Of a DNA stretch of 64,000 nt, positions 32,974-43,182 are shown one piece after another. Numbering within the stretch: position 1 is the stretch's first letter; each line of letters starts with the position of its first letter. The position numbers and the translations under genes are program-made. Source of the stretch: a bacterium (GTDB lineage: Bacteria; Thermotogota; Thermotogae; Mesoaciditogales; Mesoaciditogaceae); NCBI GenBank assembly GCA_021800445.1, contig JAJYYZ010000001.1:62001-126000 (forward strand), read 5' to 3'. The notes under the pieces are model-generated. The model had not been told where the DNA came from. It saw nothing but the letters and a program-made list of their open reading frames with translations, and ran no database searches.

Positions 32974-34404
32974 TCACTTCCATCTCAGAATGAGTTGTTT
33001 TGCAGCCCTTACATCGTCGAGTCGCCTTACCGGCGTAATGTGAGGCGCTTCTTGAAGAAGTTTTGGATTTTCTTTTGCTTCTTTCGCTATTTTTTCAACA
33101 ATTTCGACGAATTTATCAAGGGTCATCTTTGATTCTGTTTCTGTCGGCTCTATCATAAGGTCTTCATGAACTATCAACGGGAAGTACACCGTTGGCGGAT
33201 GGACACCGTAATCCAACATTCTTTTCACGAAATCCAAAGCCTTAACTCCATAACCCAGCAAGGGTTCCGTCGTTGCAACGAATTCGTGCATGCATGGTTT
33301 TGTATCGTAAGGCACTTCGAGCGTCTTGGAAATTTTTGCCCTTAGATAATTGGCATTTAAGACTGCCATTTCGCTTGCACGTTTAAGCCCATCTCCTCCC
33401 ATCGTCAAAATGTAAGCATATGCCCTGACAAGTACCGAAAAATTCCCATAGAAACTTCTAACGCGTCCTATGGTGTTTTTATGTGAATAGTCAAGAAAAT
33501 ACTTTTCATCCTTTTTACCGACAGTCGGAACAGGAAGAAAACTTTCGAGAAATTTTTTCACACCTATCGGTCCGGCGCCGGGACCTCCCATTCCATGAGG
33601 AGTGGAAAAAGTTTTGTGCAAGTTGAAGTGAACCACATCGAATCCGAGATCTCCCGGTCTTGCCTTTCCCATTATAGCGTTGAAGTTTGCACCATCGTAG
33701 TAAAGCAAGCCTCCGGCATCGTGTATTATCTTGGATATTTGAAGCACATTTTCATCAAAAAGTCCAAGTGTATTGGGATTTGTAAGCATTATTCCGGCAG
33801 TGTGAGGATTGACGATTTTTTTTAACTCGTCTATATCGACCATTCCATTTTTGTCTGATTTTATTTCAATTGCCTTATACCCGTTCATCGTTGCAGTTGC
33901 GGGATTTGTACCGTGTGCAGAATCTGGTATTATCATTTCATCTCTTTCAAAGTCCTTTTTGTGTTCGTGGTATGCACGTATAACGGCAACTCCCGTGTAT
34001 TCTCCGTGAGCACCCGCGGCAGGTTGTAACGTCATGGCATCCATCCCGCTCATGATTTTTAACGCTTCTTGAAGATTGTACATCAATTCGAGAGCGCCTT
34101 GAACTGTATTCTCATCCTGATAAGGATGTATCTTTGAGAAGCCATCAAAAGCAGCCGCAGATTCGTTTAGTTTGGGATTGTACTTCATCGTGCATGAACC
34201 AAGCGGATAAAAACCGATATCTACGGCATAATTCAACCTTGAAAGGTTTGTGTAATGTCTTACAACGTCTCCTTCTGTGAGTTCAGGAAGTTTTGGAGGT
34301 ACAGCTCTTTTGAATTCATCAGATAAATTGTAACTGTCAACATCCAATTTGGGTGGTATAAAGCCTCTTCTTCCGGCTGTGGAAATTTCAAATATCAATT
34401 CCAT
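32974..34404 (-). CDS. gcvPB: Glycine dehydrogenase (decarboxylating) subunit 2
   Basis: A 476-residue PLP enzyme subunit of the glycine cleavage P-protein. The PLP lysine motif is [18 protein letters not shown], and other markers are [13 protein letters not shown] and [13 protein letters not shown]. With GcvPA it decarboxylates glycine and loads methylamine onto GcvH. Two-subunit P-proteins are common in thermophiles, Firmicutes and archaea. The gene starts 1 base after gcvPA; it is part of the order gcvT-gcvH-gcvPA-gcvPB. Confidence 0.93.
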   Translation of the reverse strand: MELIFEISTAGRRGFIPPKLDVDSYNLSDEFKRAVPPKLPELTEGDVVRHYTNLSRLNYAVDIGFYPLGSCTMKYNPKLNESAAAFDGFSKIHPYQDENTVQGALELMYNLQEALKIMSGMDAMTLQPAAGAHGEYTGVAVIRAYHEHKKDFERDEMIIPDSAHGTNPATATMNGYKAIEIKSDKNGMVDIDELKKIVNPHTAGIMLTNPNTLGLFDENVLQISKIIHDAGGLLYYDGANFNAIMGKARPGDLGFDVVHFNLHKTFSTPHGMGGPGAGPIGVKKFLESFLPVPTVGKKDEKYFLDYSHKNTIGRVRSFYGNFSVLVRAYAYILTMGGDGLKRASEMAVLNANYLRAKISKTLEVPYDTKPCMHEFVATTEPLLGYGVKALDFVKRMLDYGVHPPTVYFPLIVHEDLMIEPTETESKMTLDKFVEIVEKIAKEAKENPKLLQEAPHITPVRRLDDVRAAKQLILRWK

Positions 34405-34405
34405 A

Positions 34406-35746
34406 TCACATCACCTCCAAAACGGAGATCAATTTTTCAATTTCTTCCGATGTGTTTGATTCTGTTGCACAAAAGAGTACATGTCCTTTCATGCTATCAT
34501 TGGCCTTCGAAAGATCGAGAGGCCCTATGATTCCATTTTTGAAAAGCACTTTTTTCATCTTCGAAATATCGAGATCGGTTTTAACGACAAATTCGTTGAA
34601 AAATTCTCCGGAGAATGCACGAACGAAATGACCGGTCTTTTCAAGACGCTTAAGTAAATAATGAGATTTGGAAATGTTCAATTCTCCTATCTCCTTCAAG
34701 CCTTTCGGCCCAACGAGAGAAAGATATATCGAAGCGTAAAGTGTTCCAAGTGCATGATTCGAACATATGTTAGACGTAGCCTTTTCACGTCTTATATGCT
34801 GTTCCCTTGCCTGAAGTGTCATGACAAAACCACGTTTACCGTCAACATCGACAGTTTCTCCAATTATTCTGCCAGGCATTGTTCTTACAAATTTCGTATC
34901 TTCCCTGATCGCAAAAAATCCAAACGAAGGTCCTCCAAAATTCATAGATATTCCAAGAGTTTGTCCGTCTCCGACCACAACATCCGCACCAAGTTTCCCG
35001 GGCGCTTCCAGTATGCCCAAACTTATAGGATTCGAAACGACTATAAGAATGACATCCTTCGAAATTCCTCTTATCGACTTAAGATCCTCTATTACTCCGT
35101 AAAAATTCGGATATTGAACGACAACGCATGATGTTTTATCGTCTATTTTTGATTTCAAATCCTTCAAAGAAATCTTACCATCGGAATCATGTGAAATCTT
35201 TTCGATTTCTATCTTCGGTCCCGCAACGTAAGTTTTCACGGTTTCAATGTATTCCGGATGTATTGTGTCCGCCACAAGCATTCTATATTTTTGCGTGTAC
35301 CTTGAAGCCATCAAAACCGCTTCGGCCAAAGATGATGCGCCATCGTACATCGACGCATTTGCTATTCCCATGCCCGTGATCTCACATATCATCGTCTGAA
35401 ATTCAAACAGTGATTGAAGTGTTCCTTGAGAAACTTCAGCCTGATAAGGTGTGTAGGCAGTGTAAAAATCACCTCTTGAGGCTATTTGATTGACAGCCGA
35501 AGGTATCACATGGTTGTATATGCCACCTCCGATGAAAAATGCATACTTATCAGCACTTGCATTCGTAAGTGCCATTTTTCTCAGCTTTGACAAAACGTTG
35601 AACTCGTCCATTCCGTTTGGGAGATCAATTGAATTTATGACTTTTTCCGAAGGTATAGTTGAAAACAAAGATTCAACGTTTTCAACATCTATCGTTTCAA
35701 GCATTTCTTTCAAATCTTGATCTGTATGTGGAATATACGGTTCCAT
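34406..35746 (-). CDS. gcvPA: Glycine dehydrogenase (decarboxylating) subunit 1
   Basis: A 446-residue partner of GcvPB, with the N-terminal half of the P-protein fold. Characteristic segments are [59 protein letters not shown] and [12 protein letters not shown]. Length is normal. AGGAGG lies before the ATG. An 88-base gap with a hairpin separates it from gcvH, unlike the tight packing of the rest. Confidence 0.93.
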   Translation of the reverse strand: MEPYIPHTDQDLKEMLETIDVENVESLFSTIPSEKVINSIDLPNGMDEFNVLSKLRKMALTNASADKYAFFIGGGIYNHVIPSAVNQIASRGDFYTAYTPYQAEVSQGTLQSLFEFQTMICEITGMGIANASMYDGASSLAEAVLMASRYTQKYRMLVADTIHPEYIETVKTYVAGPKIEIEKISHDSDGKISLKDLKSKIDDKTSCVVVQYPNFYGVIEDLKSIRGISKDVILIVVSNPISLGILEAPGKLGADVVVGDGQTLGISMNFGGPSFGFFAIREDTKFVRTMPGRIIGETVDVDGKRGFVMTLQAREQHIRREKATSNICSNHALGTLYASIYLSLVGPKGLKEIGELNISKSHYLLKRLEKTGHFVRAFSGEFFNEFVVKTDLDISKMKKVLFKNGIIGPLDLSKANDSMKGHVLFCATESNTSEEIEKLISVLEVM

Positions 35747-35775
35747 CTGAATTCCTCCTTTTTAGATTCCGAATC

Positions 35776-35795
35776 TCCGATCCTGAGGGATCGGA
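35776..35795 (-). promoter_or_regulatory. Hairpin between gcvH and gcvPA
   Basis: Perfect 8-bp stem (tccgatcc / ggatcgga) with a 4-base loop in the only sizeable gap inside the glycine cleavage operon. No T tract follows on -, so RNA processing or attenuation is more likely than termination. Confidence 0.5.
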
Positions 35796-35834
35796 ATCAA
35801 AGATGGTTCACATCTAAAATCGATCAAGCATAAA

Positions 35835-36206
35835 TCAACGTGTTTCATCGACGAATTTATCGTACGCTGTTTTATCAAGTAAAGCGTCAAATTCTTTTGG
35901 ATTAGAAGCCTCTATTTTTGCGATCCATCCGTCACCTTCAGCCGATTTGTTTATCAATTCGGGAGTGGTTTCAAGTGCTTTGTTAACTTCGACAACTTTT
36001 CCGCTTAAAGGTGCATAAACATCGCTTGCCGATTTGACTGATTCAACCGAACAAAGCATTTCTCCGGCTTTAACGGTTTTTCCAACGTCCGGCAGGTTGA
36101 CGTAAACAACGTCTCCCAATTGATTCTGAGCATGATTTGATATTCCAATTGTTGCAATCTTCCCTTTCAGTTCAGCCCATTCGTGAGTTTTTAAGTACTT
36201 CTTCAT
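35835..36206 (-). CDS. gcvH: Glycine cleavage system H protein
   Basis: A 123-residue lipoyl carrier that shuttles the aminomethyl group among P, T and L proteins. The lipoylated lysine is Lys58 in VESVKSASDVYAPLSG. HEWAELKGKIATIGISNHAQ at the start is typical. Length is normal. It lies 17 bases after gcvT with GGAGG before the ATG. No lipoate ligase or dihydrolipoyl dehydrogenase is seen nearby. Confidence 0.94.
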   Translation of the reverse strand: MKKYLKTHEWAELKGKIATIGISNHAQNQLGDVVYVNLPDVGKTVKAGEMLCSVESVKSASDVYAPLSGKVVEVNKALETTPELINKSAEGDGWIAKIEASNPKEFDALLDKTAYDKFVDETR

Positions 36207-36223
36207 TTTTGTTACCTCCTGAA

Positions 36224-37321
36224 TTATTTAGATTTAACGCTTCCTCTGTAAAAAGGCGTTTTTATAACAGTTGCTTTTATTTTCTTACCATGAATATCCA
36301 CGGATAAATTATTTCCCGTTTTGGAATGATCGACATCAACATAACCAAGTGCGAGCGATCTGTTAAGAGTCGGCGATTTTGTCCCACTTGTGATATGACC
36401 TACCTTTTGATCTTCTGAAAAGATCTCGTATCCGTGCCTTGCTATGCCACCATCTATTTCGAGACCTCTTAATCTTTTGGTCACACCTTTTTCTTTTTGC
36501 CTTTCAAGTACTTCTTTTCCATTGAAAGACGACTTTGTGAAATCAACGGCCCAGCCAAGACCGGCCTCAAGCGGCGTTGTCGTATCATCTATGTCATTAC
36601 CGTAAAGCATGTAACATGCCTCAAACCTTAAGGTATCTCTTGCACCCAACCCACACGGCTTGACATCGTTGTTTCCTATTTCGATTAATTTTCTCCACAT
36701 CGCAATTGCCGCTATTGGATCGAAATACAATTCAAAACCATCTTCTCCTGTGTATCCCGTTCTTGACACTATGCAGTTTATGCCGTTAATTTGTCCTGTC
36801 GTGAAAGTATAAAAGGATATCTTCGATAGATCGACTCCTGAAACTTTTTTCAAAATTTTTTCTGCCGTTGGCCCTTGAAAAGCTATTTGGGCATAATTAT
36901 TCGAAACATTTTCTATTTTCACGCGATAATGCCGCTTTTGAGATTTAATCCATTCGTAATCTTTGTCGGTATTCGAAGCATTTACCACAAGAAGCACTTT
37001 TGTGTCTGAGAATTTGTAAGCGAGCAGATCATCGACTATCGTTGCATTTTCATAGCACATAGGGCTGTAACATATCTCTCCGTTTTTAAGTTTCGAAATG
37101 GAATTCGTTATGAGGTTATCGACAAATGGTACTGAATCAACATCTTCAATCAAGATTTCTCCCATATGAGAGACATCAAAAATTCCTGCTTTTTCTCTAA
37201 CCGATCTGTGCTCTTCGATTATCGAGGTGTATTGAAGTGGCATTTCCCAACCACCAAATTCAACCAACTTGGCTCCCAATCTTTTGTGCTCAGACCATAG
37301 CGGTGTTTTCTTCAATTCCAT
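36224..37321 (-). CDS. gcvT: Aminomethyltransferase (glycine cleavage T protein)
   Basis: A 365-residue folate-dependent enzyme that releases ammonia from the H-protein adduct and forms methylene-tetrahydrofolate. Diagnostic segments: GIFDVSHMGEI, NASNTDKDYEWI, SRTGYTGEDGFELY and LRFEACYMLYGNDID. Length matches the family. GAGGAGGTAAG precedes the ATG. It is the first gene of the glycine cleavage set; no glycine riboswitch is visible in the 32-base gap upstream. Confidence 0.94.
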   Translation of the reverse strand: MELKKTPLWSEHKRLGAKLVEFGGWEMPLQYTSIIEEHRSVREKAGIFDVSHMGEILIEDVDSVPFVDNLITNSISKLKNGEICYSPMCYENATIVDDLLAYKFSDTKVLLVVNASNTDKDYEWIKSQKRHYRVKIENVSNNYAQIAFQGPTAEKILKKVSGVDLSKISFYTFTTGQINGINCIVSRTGYTGEDGFELYFDPIAAIAMWRKLIEIGNNDVKPCGLGARDTLRFEACYMLYGNDIDDTTTPLEAGLGWAVDFTKSSFNGKEVLERQKEKGVTKRLRGLEIDGGIARHGYEIFSEDQKVGHITSGTKSPTLNRSLALGYVDVDHSKTGNNLSVDIHGKKIKATVIKTPFYRGSVKSK

Positions 37322-37353
37322 GATCTTACCTCCTCACACTCTATATGCAAATT

Positions 37354-38049
37354 TCAAAACAGACTTCCAATTTCGAAGTCGATCGTAAATTCATTTTTTT
37401 TCGCCAAAAGGTACTCTCCGTTTTTAATGGAGATCCATCCGCCACCAGGTGGCTCAGTTGAAATTGAAAGCGAATTTTTACATGACTTGTAAAAAAGCGT
37501 GTGATAATTATCATCAACCTTTTTGACATATCTCCAGCCCATAAGCATTTCATCGTTGACAATTATGGCATTCAAAGACGTGTATTTGTCTTCTGAAATG
37601 TCTATCAAGGATTTAACCGTTCTTCTTACCGATTCAAGGAGATCTTTATCTTTCAAATTTTCAATGAACATTTTAGCGTAAAACTGCGTGTCTATTTCAT
37701 CCTTCCTTTTCGATTTTGAAAGGTTGTAGATTGTTCCATTGTGCGCGAAAGACCATATTTTGCCTTTTTCATTATATACGAAAGGATGAGAAAATAAAAC
37801 ATTTGCTTTCCCAAAACTTGCTTTTCTTGCATGTAAAAGCGCAGATTTAGCAATTTCATCGATCTTTCCGTTTTCCCATATTGGCTTTGAACTTTTCTTT
37901 ATTGAAAACTCTTCATCGTTGTAACATACACCGCCCCACCCGTCACCATGCGGTGCATCTTTTCCGCGAAGAGCCTGTGCCTTTAAAATTTCAAAATAAG
38001 GTGTAACAGATTTACCTTCCGTTGAGATAAAACCCACCATTCTGCACAT
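37354..38049 (-). CDS. Class II glutamine amidotransferase-like protein
   Basis: A 231-residue Ntn-hydrolase of the class II amidotransferase type. Cys2 directly after the initiator Met (MCRMVGF) is the nucleophile; SHPFVYNEKGKIWSFAHNGT gives the family's His and Asn-Gly motif. It lacks a synthetase domain, like YafJ-type proteins whose partners are unknown. AAGGAG lies before the ATG, and the DUF2007-like gene ends 3 bases upstream. It may be the second gene of the glycine cleavage operon, with a 32-base gap to gcvT. Confidence 0.82.
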   Translation of the reverse strand: MCRMVGFISTEGKSVTPYFEILKAQALRGKDAPHGDGWGGVCYNDEEFSIKKSSKPIWENGKIDEIAKSALLHARKASFGKANVLFSHPFVYNEKGKIWSFAHNGTIYNLSKSKRKDEIDTQFYAKMFIENLKDKDLLESVRRTVKSLIDISEDKYTSLNAIIVNDEMLMGWRYVKKVDDNYHTLFYKSCKNSLSISTEPPGGGWISIKNGEYLLAKKNEFTIDFEIGSLF

Positions 38050-38052
38050 CTT

Positions 38053-38286
38053 TTACTCCTTATGCTTTTTAATTTCATCAAGGAGAGATTTGGCTTCTTC
38101 TAATTCTTCGACCTTAACAAGTAATTCTTTAGGACCACTTTCTCCAAATATGACAGATCCACCGTAAGGAACAGTTGAATCTCGAATCTTGGCTTCAATT
38201 CCGTTTTCTTCAAGAAAACCTCTTGCTATTTCTGCCGAAGTACCATTTTCAAAGATATCTAGCACACTCCATTCTGTTTTTTTCAT
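38053..38286 (-). CDS. DUF2007-like small protein
   Basis: A 77-residue protein with a ferredoxin-like alpha/beta pattern: WSVLDIFENGTSAEIARGFL, EENGIEAKI and KELLVKVEELEEAKSLLDEI. This is the layout of DUF2007 (putative prokaryotic signal-transducing protein). First gene of the run that leads into the glycine cleavage genes. AGGAAG lies upstream of the ATG. Function unknown. Confidence 0.7.
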   Translation of the reverse strand: MKKTEWSVLDIFENGTSAEIARGFLEENGIEAKIRDSTVPYGGSVIFGESGPKELLVKVEELEEAKSLLDEIKKHKE

Positions 38287-38337
38287 GGTCGCTTCCTTTC
38301 AAAAATATATACACAAAGAAATGATACCACAAAAATA

Positions 38338-38359
38338 AAGAGGTCGAACACGGCCTCTT
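38338..38359 (-). terminator. Terminator of the ABC (liv-type) operon
   Basis: On -, AAGAGGCC-gtgttc-GACCTCTT followed by TATTTTTG. It ends the five-gene amino acid transporter operon before the DUF2007-like gene. Confidence 0.8.
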
Positions 38360-38450
38360 AAAAATGGACGGTGGGAAAAGTCAATTTATATGCATATATA
38401 CAGGGTATCCTACCCTTCACTTTGATAGACATTCGATATTTGAAGTATGT

Positions 38451-39164
38451 TTAGTTTATCCCCAAGTAAGCATGCCTTATACCGGCATTTACAAGCAAAT
38501 CTTTCCCATTCCCTTCAAGAACTATTTTACCCGTTTCAAGCACATATGCGTAATCGGAATTTGCAAGGGCCATCGATGCGTTCTGTTCGACAAGCAAAAT
38601 TGTTTTACCTTCTGTTTTTATTTTGTTTATGACATCAAAAACCATTTTGACAAGCAATGGTGCAAGGCCAAGAGATGGTTCGTCCATCAGAAGTATTTCT
38701 GGATTACCCATCAAAGCCCTCCCTATGGCTAACATCTGCTGCTCACCACCAGAAAGGGTACCTCCGGCTTGTTTTAATCTCTCTTTTATCCTTGGAAATA
38801 ACCCAAGTACGAGATCAAAGTCACGCTTTATGTCGGCGTCTTTTCTTCCGAACGATCCTATCATGAGATTTTCTTGAACCGTAAGATTCGGAAAGATTTT
38901 TCTGCCTTCCGGAACGAGCACTATGCCATTTTTAACGATTTCATCTGTCCTCGTTTTTGTTATATCTTTTCCCTTGTAAGAAATTTTCCCCTTTTTAGAG
39001 GTCACGATATTCATTATCGCGTTCAAAGTTGAACTTTTTCCGGCACCGTTAGCGCCTATGAGCGTTACCAATTTCCCTTTTTCAACGCTCAAATCTATTC
39101 CTTTTATGGCATTTATTGCGCCGTAATGGACTTTTAGACTTTCTACTTTGAGAATTTCATACAT
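38451..39164 (-). CDS. livF: Branched-chain amino acid ABC transporter ATPase
   Basis: A 237-residue ATPase of the LivF type: Walker A GANGAGKSST, signature TLSGGEQQMLAIGRAL, Walker B ILLMDEPSLGLAP. LivF and LivG form the nucleotide-binding pair of a high-affinity importer for branched-chain or other hydrophobic amino acids. I start at the ATG 39164 (GAGG just upstream); an upstream ATG at 39179 overlapping livG is possible. Last gene of the operon, directly before a terminator. Confidence 0.9.
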   Translation of the reverse strand: MYEILKVESLKVHYGAINAIKGIDLSVEKGKLVTLIGANGAGKSSTLNAIMNIVTSKKGKISYKGKDITKTRTDEIVKNGIVLVPEGRKIFPNLTVQENLMIGSFGRKDADIKRDFDLVLGLFPRIKERLKQAGGTLSGGEQQMLAIGRALMGNPEILLMDEPSLGLAPLLVKMVFDVINKIKTEGKTILLVEQNASMALANSDYAYVLETGKIVLEGNGKDLLVNAGIRHAYLGIN

Positions 39165-39999
39165 ATACCTCATCTCCAAGATAGGCTTCTATGACTTTTT
39201 TGTCATTTTGGACTGCTTCCGGATTTCCATGAGATATAAGTTTACCGTAATCAAGCACGTATATCCTTTCGCATATGTTCATGACGAATTTCATATCATG
39301 TTCTATAAGTAAAATTGTCAGAGAAAAATCCTTCATGATTTTTCTTATGGATTCAAGCAATACCTGACTTTCTTGTGGATTCATGCCCGCGGCTGGTTCA
39401 TCAAGGATCAACAAAGTTGGATTTGTGGCTAAAGCACGTGCGATTTCAAGTTTTCTTTGTTGTCCGTACGGCAATGCGGAGGCCTTAAAGTCGGCATATT
39501 TTTGAAGTTCCATTTTTCCAAGCAAATCAAAGGCTTTTGCTTTCATCACTTTTTCAATTTTGACGTAATCGGGAGTTTTAAGAATTGCGCTGAAAAGCCA
39601 GGGTCTCCATAGCGATTTGGGATATTTTTTAGGATCATGTGTGTGAAGAAAATTGAGTGCCTTTCTATTTGTGAAATACGAGTGCTGACCAACCATGATG
39701 TTTTCAAGAACGGTCATATCCGAGAAAAGCCTTATATTCTGAAAAGTTCTTGCAATTCCTATCTGATTTATCAATTGCGGTTTAAGTCCTGTTATATCTA
39801 TGCCTTTGAAAACGATTTTGCCGGCGGTCGGTTTGTATATTCCCGTTATTATGTTAAAGATGGTCGTTTTTCCGGCACCGTTTGGTCCGATAAGGCCAAC
39901 GAGTTCACCTTTGTTTATGTACATTGAGAAATCATCGACTGCCGTAAGGCCTCCGAATTTTATGGTTATTTTATCCATATCCAAAATATTTTCAGCCAT
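39157..39999 (-). CDS. livG: Branched-chain amino acid ABC transporter ATPase
   Basis: A 280-residue ATPase of the LivG type, with the long loop between Walker A (GPNGAGKTTIFN) and the signature region ALPYGQQRKLEIARAL, and Walker B LLILDEPAAGMNP. This longer form distinguishes LivG from LivF. The ATG at 39999 has GGTGA 5 bases upstream; several earlier in-frame starts overlap livM. The end overlaps livF. Confidence 0.9.
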   Translation of the reverse strand: MAENILDMDKITIKFGGLTAVDDFSMYINKGELVGLIGPNGAGKTTIFNIITGIYKPTAGKIVFKGIDITGLKPQLINQIGIARTFQNIRLFSDMTVLENIMVGQHSYFTNRKALNFLHTHDPKKYPKSLWRPWLFSAILKTPDYVKIEKVMKAKAFDLLGKMELQKYADFKASALPYGQQRKLEIARALATNPTLLILDEPAAGMNPQESQVLLESIRKIMKDFSLTILLIEHDMKFVMNICERIYVLDYGKLISHGNPEAVQNDKKVIEAYLGDEVYV

Positions 40000-41053
40000 T
40001 TTCATCACCAACTCTTGTTTTGAAGAAAGCGTATATGTTTTGCCAACTTAACTCCGATTTTCCCATCAACCCTCTTCTCCAGAAAATCATGACAAATATG
40101 AAGATAACCGAAAGCAAAAGCATGCTCATTCCCGGAACTCCGGGTATTGTCAATCCAAAAAGGTTCACGTTTGATTCAAACATCCTAAGCCATTGTGATA
40201 CAAAAGCAAAAAATATCGCTCCAATTATCGCTCCAGATACGCTGCCCAATCCGCCAATGACGATCATTATGAGCACGTAAAAAGTAAGCATCACGCCAAG
40301 GCTTGTAGGTCTTGGATCAAGGGTCGTTATCCAATGAGCATAAAGCGAACCGGAAATACCCGCAAAAAATCCACTTACGACAAAAGCCATCATCTGATGC
40401 CAGAACACATCTATTCCCATAACCTTAGCCGCCATAGGATCTTCAGATATCGCCCTGAGCGCTCTTCCGTAACTGCTGAATTTCAAACTTCCCACGACGA
40501 TGACCGTCACAAATAACCATCCCCATGCCCACCATACAGTTGTGTATGAATTTATACCCTTAAGACCAAGTGTTCCATTTGTCAGTCCGTAAAAATTTTG
40601 TATGAGAATTCTTATTATCTCGGCAAAAGCCAAAGTTGCTATTGCAAAATAATCGCCTGTTAACCTGAGCGATGGATATCCTATCAAAAAAGCGAAAAAG
40701 GCCGCAACAAGTCCACCTATGATTGTTGCGGGCAGAAAGCCTATCTGTATGCTGTTCAGAGGCCATATCAGAGGTTGAATGAAAAATGACATCTGCTTTT
40801 GCTGGATTGAAAGCGTTAAAAGTGCGGATGTGTAAGCACCTATGGCTATAAATCCTGCTTGGCCAAGCGAAAAGATACCGGTTACCCCGTTGACAAGGGT
40901 GTAACTCACGGCCATAATACCGTAGATGGCTATCAACGTTATGATTCTTGACCAGTAATCTCCAAAAATACTCGCGTTTGCAAGAAAGAAATAAATACCC
41001 ACCAAAAAAACAATTGTCAGCATCACGTTAACTTTAAAAGATAATTTCTTCAT
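39992..41053 (-). CDS. livM: Branched-chain amino acid ABC transporter permease
   Basis: A 353-residue membrane protein with 8-10 helices. LivM-type motifs: YTLVNGVTGIFSLGQAGFIA, GLTNGTLGLKGI, RALRAISEDPMAAKVMGID and VIGGLGSVSGAIIGAIFF. It pairs with LivH to form the channel. It overlaps livG slightly and starts 5 bases after livH; AAAGAT and weak purine-rich sites precede the ATG. Confidence 0.92.
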   Translation of the reverse strand: MKKLSFKVNVMLTIVFLVGIYFFLANASIFGDYWSRIITLIAIYGIMAVSYTLVNGVTGIFSLGQAGFIAIGAYTSALLTLSIQQKQMSFFIQPLIWPLNSIQIGFLPATIIGGLVAAFFAFLIGYPSLRLTGDYFAIATLAFAEIIRILIQNFYGLTNGTLGLKGINSYTTVWWAWGWLFVTVIVVGSLKFSSYGRALRAISEDPMAAKVMGIDVFWHQMMAFVVSGFFAGISGSLYAHWITTLDPRPTSLGVMLTFYVLIMIVIGGLGSVSGAIIGAIFFAFVSQWLRMFESNVNLFGLTIPGVPGMSMLLLSVIFIFVMIFWRRGLMGKSELSWQNIYAFFKTRVGDENG

Positions 41054-41057
41054 GTCA

Positions 41058-41960
41058 TCAAACCTTCTGTTCCGAATATATTTTGAATATGCCCGTTGGT
41101 CTGAACATCAAAATTATCACAAGTGTGACGTACGCAAAAACATCTCTGTATCCTGCCAGATTGGGAAAGAAACCGACAAGCATGATCTCCAAAAATCCAA
41201 GCAAAAAACCTCCGACAATTGCTCCTTGAATAGATCCTATTCCTCCGATGACCGCCGCTACAAATGCTTTTAGACCTGGCGTAAAACCCATGTAAGGTTG
41301 GACTTGTGGATATTTCATTGCCCACAGAATACCTGCAACCGCAGCAAAAGATGATCCAACTATGAAAGTTATGCTTATAACGTTGTTCACATTTGCACCC
41401 ATAAGACTTGTTGTGGGTATATCAACGGATATGGCCCGCATTGCAAGTCCTGTTTTTGTTTTGTAAAGCAACCACCATAAAAACAGAAAAAGCAAAACCG
41501 TAACGATAATGGTTATGAATGTAAGCACCGGAATTCTTGTTTTTCCAATTATGATAACATCGGAAAACATCTTCGGATAAACGTTGAATGATTTAGGAAT
41601 GCCTCCAAAAACAACGACCGCAAAACTTTCAAGGAAAAAAGACATTCCTATTGCCGTTATCAAAGATGAAATTCTCGGAGCATTTCTTAACGGTCTGTAC
41701 GCTATCTTCTCTATCGAGTAACCAAGCAAACCCGTTATGAATATGGCAAACAAGAAACCTAACCACCAAGGTAAAAGTAAAAGTGTAATTGCGTAAAAGG
41801 CAAAATACGTTCCCATCATGAAGATATCACCATGAGCGAAGTTTATAAGTCTCAATATGCCATAAACCATTGTGTACCCGACCGCTATCAAAGCGTAAAG
41901 GCCTCCCAGTGCAAGACTGTTAAAAAAATTTTGAATCAATGCATTCACACTTGCATCCAA
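41058..41960 (-). CDS. livH: Branched-chain amino acid ABC transporter permease
   Basis: A 300-residue membrane protein with about eight helices. LivH markers: GLGYTMVYG-like GYTMVYGILRLINFAHGDI, MRAISVDIPTTSLMGANVN and AVIGGIGSIQGAIVGGFLLG. Normal length. It follows livJ by about 46 bases with GGGGTGATTAA before the ATG. Confidence 0.92.
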   Translation of the reverse strand: MDASVNALIQNFFNSLALGGLYALIAVGYTMVYGILRLINFAHGDIFMMGTYFAFYAITLLLLPWWLGFLFAIFITGLLGYSIEKIAYRPLRNAPRISSLITAIGMSFFLESFAVVVFGGIPKSFNVYPKMFSDVIIIGKTRIPVLTFITIIVTVLLFLFLWWLLYKTKTGLAMRAISVDIPTTSLMGANVNNVISITFIVGSSFAAVAGILWAMKYPQVQPYMGFTPGLKAFVAAVIGGIGSIQGAIVGGFLLGFLEIMLVGFFPNLAGYRDVFAYVTLVIILMFRPTGIFKIYSEQKV

Positions 41961-42006
41961 AGTTAATCACCCCATTGAATTCAAAAAGAGGGGAAACACT
42001 CCCCTC

Positions 42007-43119
42007 TTATGGATTTATAGTTGTAACATATGTGAACTGGCTGTTCACAACTTCATTTATGACGGCAGATTTAACCGCGTTGCCGTCATCGCCTATTGTT
42101 ATATAGCCGGTGGCGCCTTCAAAATTCTTCGTGCTTCTTATAGCCGCGTTTATTTTGGCCGGATCCGTTGAACCTGCTCGTTCTATGGCGTTTAACATGA
42201 CAAGATACGTGTCAAATCCAAGGGCTGCAAGGGCAGATGGAGAAGTGTGGTAAAGTGCCTCATATTTTGCGACGAATTCCTGTCCCATTTTCGTTGCAGG
42301 ATGATCCGCGTTGAAGTGAGAAGTGTAGTAAAGTCCATTAACAGCACTTCCTCCTATTTTAATAAGTTCTGGCGCTTCAGCACCATCACCGGCCAAAAAT
42401 GGCCCCGTATATCCAAGTTGTCTTGCCTGCTTTGCCATAAGGGCAATTTCAGGGTAATAACCAGAGATGTATATAACGTCAGGATTATGGCTGAGAGCGT
42501 CTGTAAGTTGGGCACTGAAATCCTGATCTCCTGACTGGTAATATTCTTTGTAAACTGTACCTCCACCAGCGGTGAAATCTTTTACGAAGAAGTTCGAAAG
42601 TCCCACACTGTAATCTTGAGCAACATCTGTGAAAACGGCAGCCGTTTTAGCCTTCAAATTGTTGAGTGCAAAGATGGCAGCAACATGTCCTTGGAAAGGA
42701 TCGATGAAACACACCCTTGAGACGAATTTTTTCCCCTGAGTCACAAGCGGATTTGTAGAAGCCGGCGAAAGTAATGGTATCCCCGCTTTTTCTGCCACAG
42801 CACCGCCCGCCAAAGTATTTGAACTTGCAACTTCTCCTAAAATACCCACAACGCCGTTAAGATTTATGAGCCTACTGACGACATTCGCCGCTTCGGTTTT
42901 GTCCGATCTGTTATCCGCAAGAATCAGTTCAACTTTCATTCCAAGCACGGTTGGAAACATTTGATTTGCAATCTCTATCCCCTGATAGACCATCTGTCCA
43001 AAGGATGCTATGCCACCAGTCATTGGCAAAGCGACACCGATCTTTACGGTTCCTTCAGAGAAAGACAAAACGGAAAAAAATATCAGACCAACCAGCAACA
43101 CAAAACATATTTTTTTCAT
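42007..43119 (-). CDS. livJ: Branched-chain amino acid ABC transporter substrate-binding protein
   Basis: A 370-residue periplasmic-binding protein of type I fold. A Sec signal (MKKICFVLLVGLIFFSVLSF) is followed by VKIGVALPMTGGIASFGQ, the usual N-terminal strand. No lipobox is present, so it is secreted rather than lipid anchored, which fits an outer-sheath bacterium. Ser/Thr residues in LLSPASTNP mark the ligand pocket. First gene of the operon with a good promoter at 43154-43182 and GGGAGG before the ATG. Substrate could be any branched-chain or related amino acid. Confidence 0.9.
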   Translation of the reverse strand: MKKICFVLLVGLIFFSVLSFSEGTVKIGVALPMTGGIASFGQMVYQGIEIANQMFPTVLGMKVELILADNRSDKTEAANVVSRLINLNGVVGILGEVASSNTLAGGAVAEKAGIPLLSPASTNPLVTQGKKFVSRVCFIDPFQGHVAAIFALNNLKAKTAAVFTDVAQDYSVGLSNFFVKDFTAGGGTVYKEYYQSGDQDFSAQLTDALSHNPDVIYISGYYPEIALMAKQARQLGYTGPFLAGDGAEAPELIKIGGSAVNGLYYTSHFNADHPATKMGQEFVAKYEALYHTSPSALAALGFDTYLVMLNAIERAGSTDPAKINAAIRSTKNFEGATGYITIGDDGNAVKSAVINEVVNSQFTYVTTINP

Positions 43120-43153
43120 CCGACTACCTCCCTTATGGTAATATTTTGTATCA

Positions 43154-43182
43154 ATTTTATACTGTAAAAGTCATTTTGTCAA
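43154..43182 (-). promoter_or_regulatory. Promoter of the liv operon
   Basis: On -, TTGACA (43182-43177), 17 bases, TAAAAT (43159-43154), about 35 bases before the livJ start. Confidence 0.8.

Noticed and set aside
36180-37360. Glycine riboswitch upstream of or within the gcv genes
   Set aside because: Gaps upstream of gcvT and gcvH are only 32 and 17 bases and show no tandem aptamer sequence.
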